A DNA stretch of 64,000 bases from Sympetrum striolatum (lineage: Eukaryota; Arthropoda; Insecta; Odonata; Libellulidae): assembly GCA_947579665.1 (NCBI GenBank), contig OX388347.1, forward strand, positions 22,002,562 to 22,066,561. Reading direction: 5' to 3'. How positions within the stretch are numbered: the first letter of the stretch is position 1; the number at the start of each line of letters is the position of its first letter. Shown here one piece after another: positions 59,240-64,000 of the stretch. Both the position numbers and the translations under genes were made by a program. Below the pieces are notes generated by a model, which saw only the letters and a list, made by a program, of their open reading frames with translations, did not search any database and was not told the DNA's origin.

Positions 59240-62200
59240 ATTAGCCATTGTAACCGCGGCCAGGCCTGTTATGAGCATCACTTATCGGTGGTGAGGTAAA
59301 TGGTATAAATATCGAATAATGAAGAAAAATATGCTTATTGCAGGAAGATTTATCGTCTTTTGGATTAACTTGCCTTGCAATCTATTTTGCAAGATGTTAA
59401 TGAATTTTCACTTTGAATTTAGAATATAAATGACTAAGGGATTGTAAAATATAAGGAAACTTCTGTATGGTTTCGGAAGGACAGAGAGCAAGGGATGATT
59501 CAGTTAGTTGCAGATGAGTCTTACGATTATCTATGATGCGTTGTCTTGCACTGACTCTGGCATTCCTCACCCTCCGATGTTTTGGTGGTGACCTCTGGAC
59601 CTTCCTAAACAGTTAAAAGGATGGCATAACGTTAAGCTCAGTGCCTTCAGCCCACCGATAGCAACTTAAACGCACGATCGTCCTACTGATCCTCAATCGG
59701 TCGGCCATGATCTCCTCATAGATAAGTAATTTGTATTCACTATTATATTAATAAATAACTTAAGCCAACCAAACCAATTTCCCTAATGTCACTACGACAA
59801 CGGGAACAAATACGTATATATGAAAATCCACTGATAATTAAATTCGATCACTAACTTCAAGCTAATCATTATTTTCGTTTTATATTCCGTGCATATATCA
59901 TCTAACAGAGGAAGAAAATATTTTCTCCCTTTATTCTGAAAACAAATTTTCATTATTTGACGCAATAATTAGGTTTCTATTATCTTAAGCTAAAATATCT
60001 GTGTGCTGAAATTAATGGCCAATGTATTTAAATGTTATTAGAGGTTTAAAATCTTCAATGGCCGTTTTTGTCAGCGTTTCTCTTCCCATTCCCCGGTATT
60101 CCGAGGAAACAAGACAGGACACCACATGTTCTGTCTTTAAAAATATCGATGGATGAAGAAAATGGAATCATATTAGTCGTTAGTTATTAGAAAATCTGAG
60201 AAATTCTTGAAATTTTCGGGGCAGCAAAACTTAATGACTTTAGACAGTTATATCTTATATGACATTTTTTAAATTTAATCGAGAAAAAAAATTAGTGGGT
60301 AGAGTATTTTATTTAAACGCAGGATTTTAGGACCAATGGTTTCTCCTCGATTTTAAAGCTAAACTAAGGTCGGGTTATTCTTGCAGAGGTCTAATTTGTG
60401 AAGAAAGTTTACGAATTCCCTGAAATTTTCGCCGAGATCTCGAGCAGAAGTCCATCAAACTCCACGGCCATGATAAATGTTTGATGAAGTTTAAGCTGTT
60501 TCGAGAGGAGGCGAACATATATCAGAAGTAGCAACCACCTGCTCGATCGGCAGCGGAAGATATGAAAAATACGTAATATTTAATGGGGCCAATTCCTCGC
60601 ATCTGTGACTCGGAGGGTCAATGTTTCCCGCACTTCATTTCCACGGAAAAATCGAGGCGAAGATGAGGAACCGATGTGAGATTCCGCAGAAATAAGCAGG
60701 AATTTTGGAAGAAAATGAAGAAATATTCTCCTTCAGATCCCCCAGAATTTTAAAGACTGCTTGAAGGAAAGACAATTAACATGTCAGAAAGCACGTAAAA
60801 TTATGTATAGCGTGAGTGTGAGTGTATCTATGTAGTTTTAAATACATATTTATGTTATGTAATGTATAGCCTTCTCCGTCAATAATGACGACAACGTTTC
60901 CTAAAGAAATTCATGTCGATTTTGCTATATCGTAGTAATTTTATAAGTGAGTAACCATTGTAAAATATCCCGTGAATTTTAATAATAATTAATTATGTAT
61001 AATAAGTAAGTTAGTATTACTAATTGTTCCTTTTGTCAGTAGTATTATTTGGTATTTGGTTAGTCGCGTAGAGACTGTACTTATGATAAACTGACTTAAC
61101 GGAAATAGGGTCGGGTGGATTCACTGCAACATAGAATGAAAAATAACACAAATTCATTTGTGCGTTATTAGATTTATTTAACACTTAGCATGTTTAAATT
61201 ATATTAAACATTTATATTCATATCCGTATATTTTCGGGAATTCTTCGTTCATAATCTCAATTGAAGAGCAGTAATAGCGAATGACACTACAGTAGTTAAG
61301 CTATTTTATAACAAGTTAAAGTAATAAGAATCGTAAGATGTACGTCAGATCATACGAAGAATGTTGAACACTGAATATTGTAACTTTAAAAAATAATGAA
61401 TTGCTATCAATCCTACTAAATGTATCACTTAGGGGTCAATGAATGGTAAGGTTGATTAGTGAAGATTGGACACCGATTACTGTCCACCACTGGCATAAGA
61501 GATGGCTATTAAGCTAAGCTGGAAACTTAAATTTCTGATCTCTCTGGAATTAATAATTCCTATGAATATAAATTTAATTTTATACCTGATCGAAAATCTC
61601 ATAATAGCCATTACGTCTTTCAATAGCCTTCTTTCTCTAATCTTTTCAATGAATCGAAACTTGCTTTTATTTCAATAGATTTCCTTTCTGCCTCTGAAAG
61701 GGGACATTGTATTGATCTTACTCTTTGAAAAAACAATAGATTCAGTCATCAAGATAAAAATTCGATGATAGGAGATTCCTTTCAGTTCATTGCCTTGAAT
61801 TTAAATACAGACATTCTTTGGATAGTTATAATTTTCAAACAGTATTATATTATTTCCTAATTGTACTGACGCAGACGAGATTAAGTTTGAGCTTTTAAGA
61901 AATATTATTTTATATGTCATTTTATAAATTCTTCTCTCAACATTCCATGGTTAAATTATCATCAAACGATGGAATAACTGTGATACATTGTGTTTAAAAT
62001 ATTTATTTTGATTAATAATTTCTAAGGAGTAGCTGAAATCACTAGACTCGGAAATCAAACTATTAAAACATGCAATCCTTGATTTTTCGATTCGTCTTTA
62101 TATTTACGTTATTCTAATGGATGTCCACACAGTGATGGATATTTTAGTAAAATACTAGATGATAAAATCGATATTGAGTATCGAAATAAAGAAACTCACT

Positions 62201-62855
62201 TCTAGATACATCAATAATTTTTTATAGAACTGAATTTTAATGAAAATCTGTTTTCATTGTTTGCACGTACCCAATATAAAAGTAAATATGAAATTCTCAT
62301 CCTAACAGTCCTATCCATCAATTTATTTTCTCTCACCTGCCTTCAAACAAACTATTGCATGTGTCCTAATAAACTAGATTCTGTGGAACCGAAACTAAGA
62401 ATTAAATCATGCGAAAATCATCAAGCGATAAATATGGGGAATGAAAATCAGCCACCCATCTAGTTAAACAATACTCCGCTACAAAACAAAAACCGTCACC
62501 CTCGCAATTCCATTGCAGATACGGCAACGCTGCACTCGGAGCAGCTATTTACAGAGGATATTAAGGTTAGAAAATAGCCTTCTTATTTGCAGCCTCTCGA
62601 AAATATTTCTCCGATTCGCTTGACTGGACTCCTCCAAACGACTCCAGAATGTCGGAATCCAATTTCGAATTTTAATTGCCTCTGGAATGCGCAAATTAGA
62701 AACTGAGCTTTTGAGAAGCGAATGGGACACAGGGAAACGGATAGAGAGGGGATATTGAAAGTGAGGAATACTTGCGACAAAATTGGAAACATGCCGAAGG
62801 ACTACTTTTACCTCTCCTGCTTTAATGAACGGATTCCAATACGAACTATTTTTCC
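59240..62855. other. Gene-less stretch with GC-richer patches
   Basis: Patches at about 60.38-60.78 and 62.48-62.87 kb. The second has a 108-codon minus-strand frame (62545-62871) overlapped by another minus frame; neither is recognised. The rest is AT-rich without repeats that I could identify. Confidence 0.45.
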
Positions 62856-62869
62856 GATTTTTTGAATAC

Positions 62870-63060
62870 ATTTCCTATGAATTTGTATCGCCATTTTTAA
62901 TCGCGTACGACTATCTTAATCGTTTATATTCATTTGAAATGAGACATATTTCAATTCGGGCTATTTTTTCGATACATTTTTGTGTTTTTCCTATGATTTA
63001 GAGTTACAATTTTTTAATCGCATACGAATATCTTAATCGTTCATATTTATTTGAAATCAG
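62870..63060. repeat. Diverged tandem duplication, period about 117 bp
   Basis: TTTTAATCGCGTACGACTAT (from 62895) recurs as TTTTAATCGCATACGAATAT (from 63012). Each is followed by CTTAATCGTTYATATTYATT and TGAAATSAG. The segment between is not obviously repeated further, so this is a two-copy duplication. Confidence 0.65.
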
Positions 63061-63064
63061 GTTT

Positions 63065-64000
63065 TTCCTAAGAAATGAATTGGAACATGATTTTAATATC
63101 GAATCAGTGTGTTTGGATGGGGTGGAGGAAATGGAATTTAAATTCTCGGTAGTGCTCAGTGGGCAATTAAACGTCCCCGCCACATTTTCTGAATGATGGA
63201 ATCTGTAAATTAATTTCTAATACTTCGAAAATATCACCTTCATCGGTTTTATATTTTAAATTCATTTTTTATCGAGCTTAATTTTTATATTGGAAATTTT
63301 CTAATAGAAATAACGATCCATTTATCACAGAAAGGACCCTGAGAAGGAAGTTAATTGAAAATTTAACATTCTCACTCAATTAAAATAGTATTCCCTCTCA
63401 ATTAGCTATTCTAAAAATTAATAAACTATTACGATATTTAGACTATGTCACGTAGTAAACTAATACTTTCCGATGGTGGCAAAAATTATATTTTAGGCAG
63501 TAAATTAATATTTCTGTTTATGAACGATTTTTTACCAAGAAAGCATGAGTGTTTTGAAAAGTCTAATTTTTTGAGCTTATTACGACTTAACAGGATAAAC
63601 ATGATTTGACCCGGGAAATGTTTTTGTAATTTTTAGCGTTCCAGGCACCAAATCATCCTTTAGAGTATTCGACCAAAGAGTTTGCCCCTCATTCCCTCAA
63701 AGCATTAAGGAGGGTATGAGGCAAGATGAGGGGTGAGGCAAATCAATTTTTATTCAATGAGTCAGAATGCTAATATCTGAAAACTTCCAAGGAATTGGAG
63801 CAAAATGTTACTATAAGTAAAATGTGCACCTTACTATTACTTAAGATACGTCAGCATCTTTCAAAACGTCACAGCAATGAACGAGGCTGTGAAAATTATT
63901 TAAAGTTAATTTTTCCTATTAGGTACCAAAAGACCAATGAAAGACTACCGCTTTCCGGACGAACGCCCAAGCTAATTGATATACAACTCCAGTTATCTTG
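63065..64000. other. No gene recognised
   Basis: AT-rich DNA up to the end of the window, with no frame above 60 codons and no repeat. Confidence 0.5.

Overview
The window reads as nuclear DNA from an animal, most likely an arthropod and probably an insect with a large, transposon-rich genome. It is AT-rich, has no operons, ribosomal sites or dense open frames, and no complete host gene is visible. What can be recognised is mainly decayed transposable elements: LINE 3' ends, Penelope-like elements with hammerhead-type motifs, tRNA-derived pieces, and short non-autonomous DNA transposons. The LINE 3' ends include the HPLPHAERRL-type terminus and the EVIKHRQRKWVGQILRGEG-type terminus, both common in arthropod genomes. 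The species cannot be named from this sequence.

Layout. 1-8.4 kb: unique AT-rich DNA with a tRNA-like remnant (4.9 kb) and a LINE 3' tail (6.2 kb). 8.4-9.05 kb: a hammerhead-bearing palindromic element and, about 120 bp away, a fold-back element built of short repeats. 10.0-11.4 kb: two LINE C-terminal fragments. 12.3-17.8 kb: four DNA-transposon or Penelope remnants (hAT-like 679 bp, a 77-bp Tc1/mariner-like MITE, a Penelope-like end, a piggyBac-like 628 bp). 19.1-19.6 kb: a LINE end. 20.8-21.4 kb (minus): two adjoining open blocks that look like real protein sequence. 24.9-25.9 kb: a degenerate tandem array of about six ~150-180 bp monomers, each carrying a tRNA B-box-like motif. 26.1 kb: a 50-bp-arm hairpin. 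27.9-35.2 kb: more LINE ends, including reverse-oriented relatives of those at 10 kb and 53 kb. 39.1 and 44.6 kb: tRNA-derived sequences. 48.2 kb: a ~105-bp tandem repeat. 52.8 kb: a second hammerhead-bearing palindrome with a 13-bp target duplication. 53.3-55.6 kb: a LINE end, a tRNA-like piece and a Penelope C-terminus with a GIY-YIG domain and a hammerhead-like motif. 56.1 kb: a pogo-like 559-bp MITE. 59.0-59.2 kb (minus): a possible terminal coding exon.

Between the elements, GC-richer CpG-containing islands of 0.4-1.2 kb recur every few kilobases (for example 30.6-31.4, 39.4-39.9, 41.8-42.7, 51.3-52.5 kb). They carry overlapping open frames on both strands, but I could not identify a protein in any. 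The most plausible setting is an intergenic or long-intron region. The best candidates for something little described are the two palindromic hammerhead elements (8.4 and 52.8 kb), which share an architecture but carry the ribozyme motif in opposite orientation relative to their tail, and the B-box satellite at 25 kb. No search could be run, so all family names rest on motifs seen by eye.
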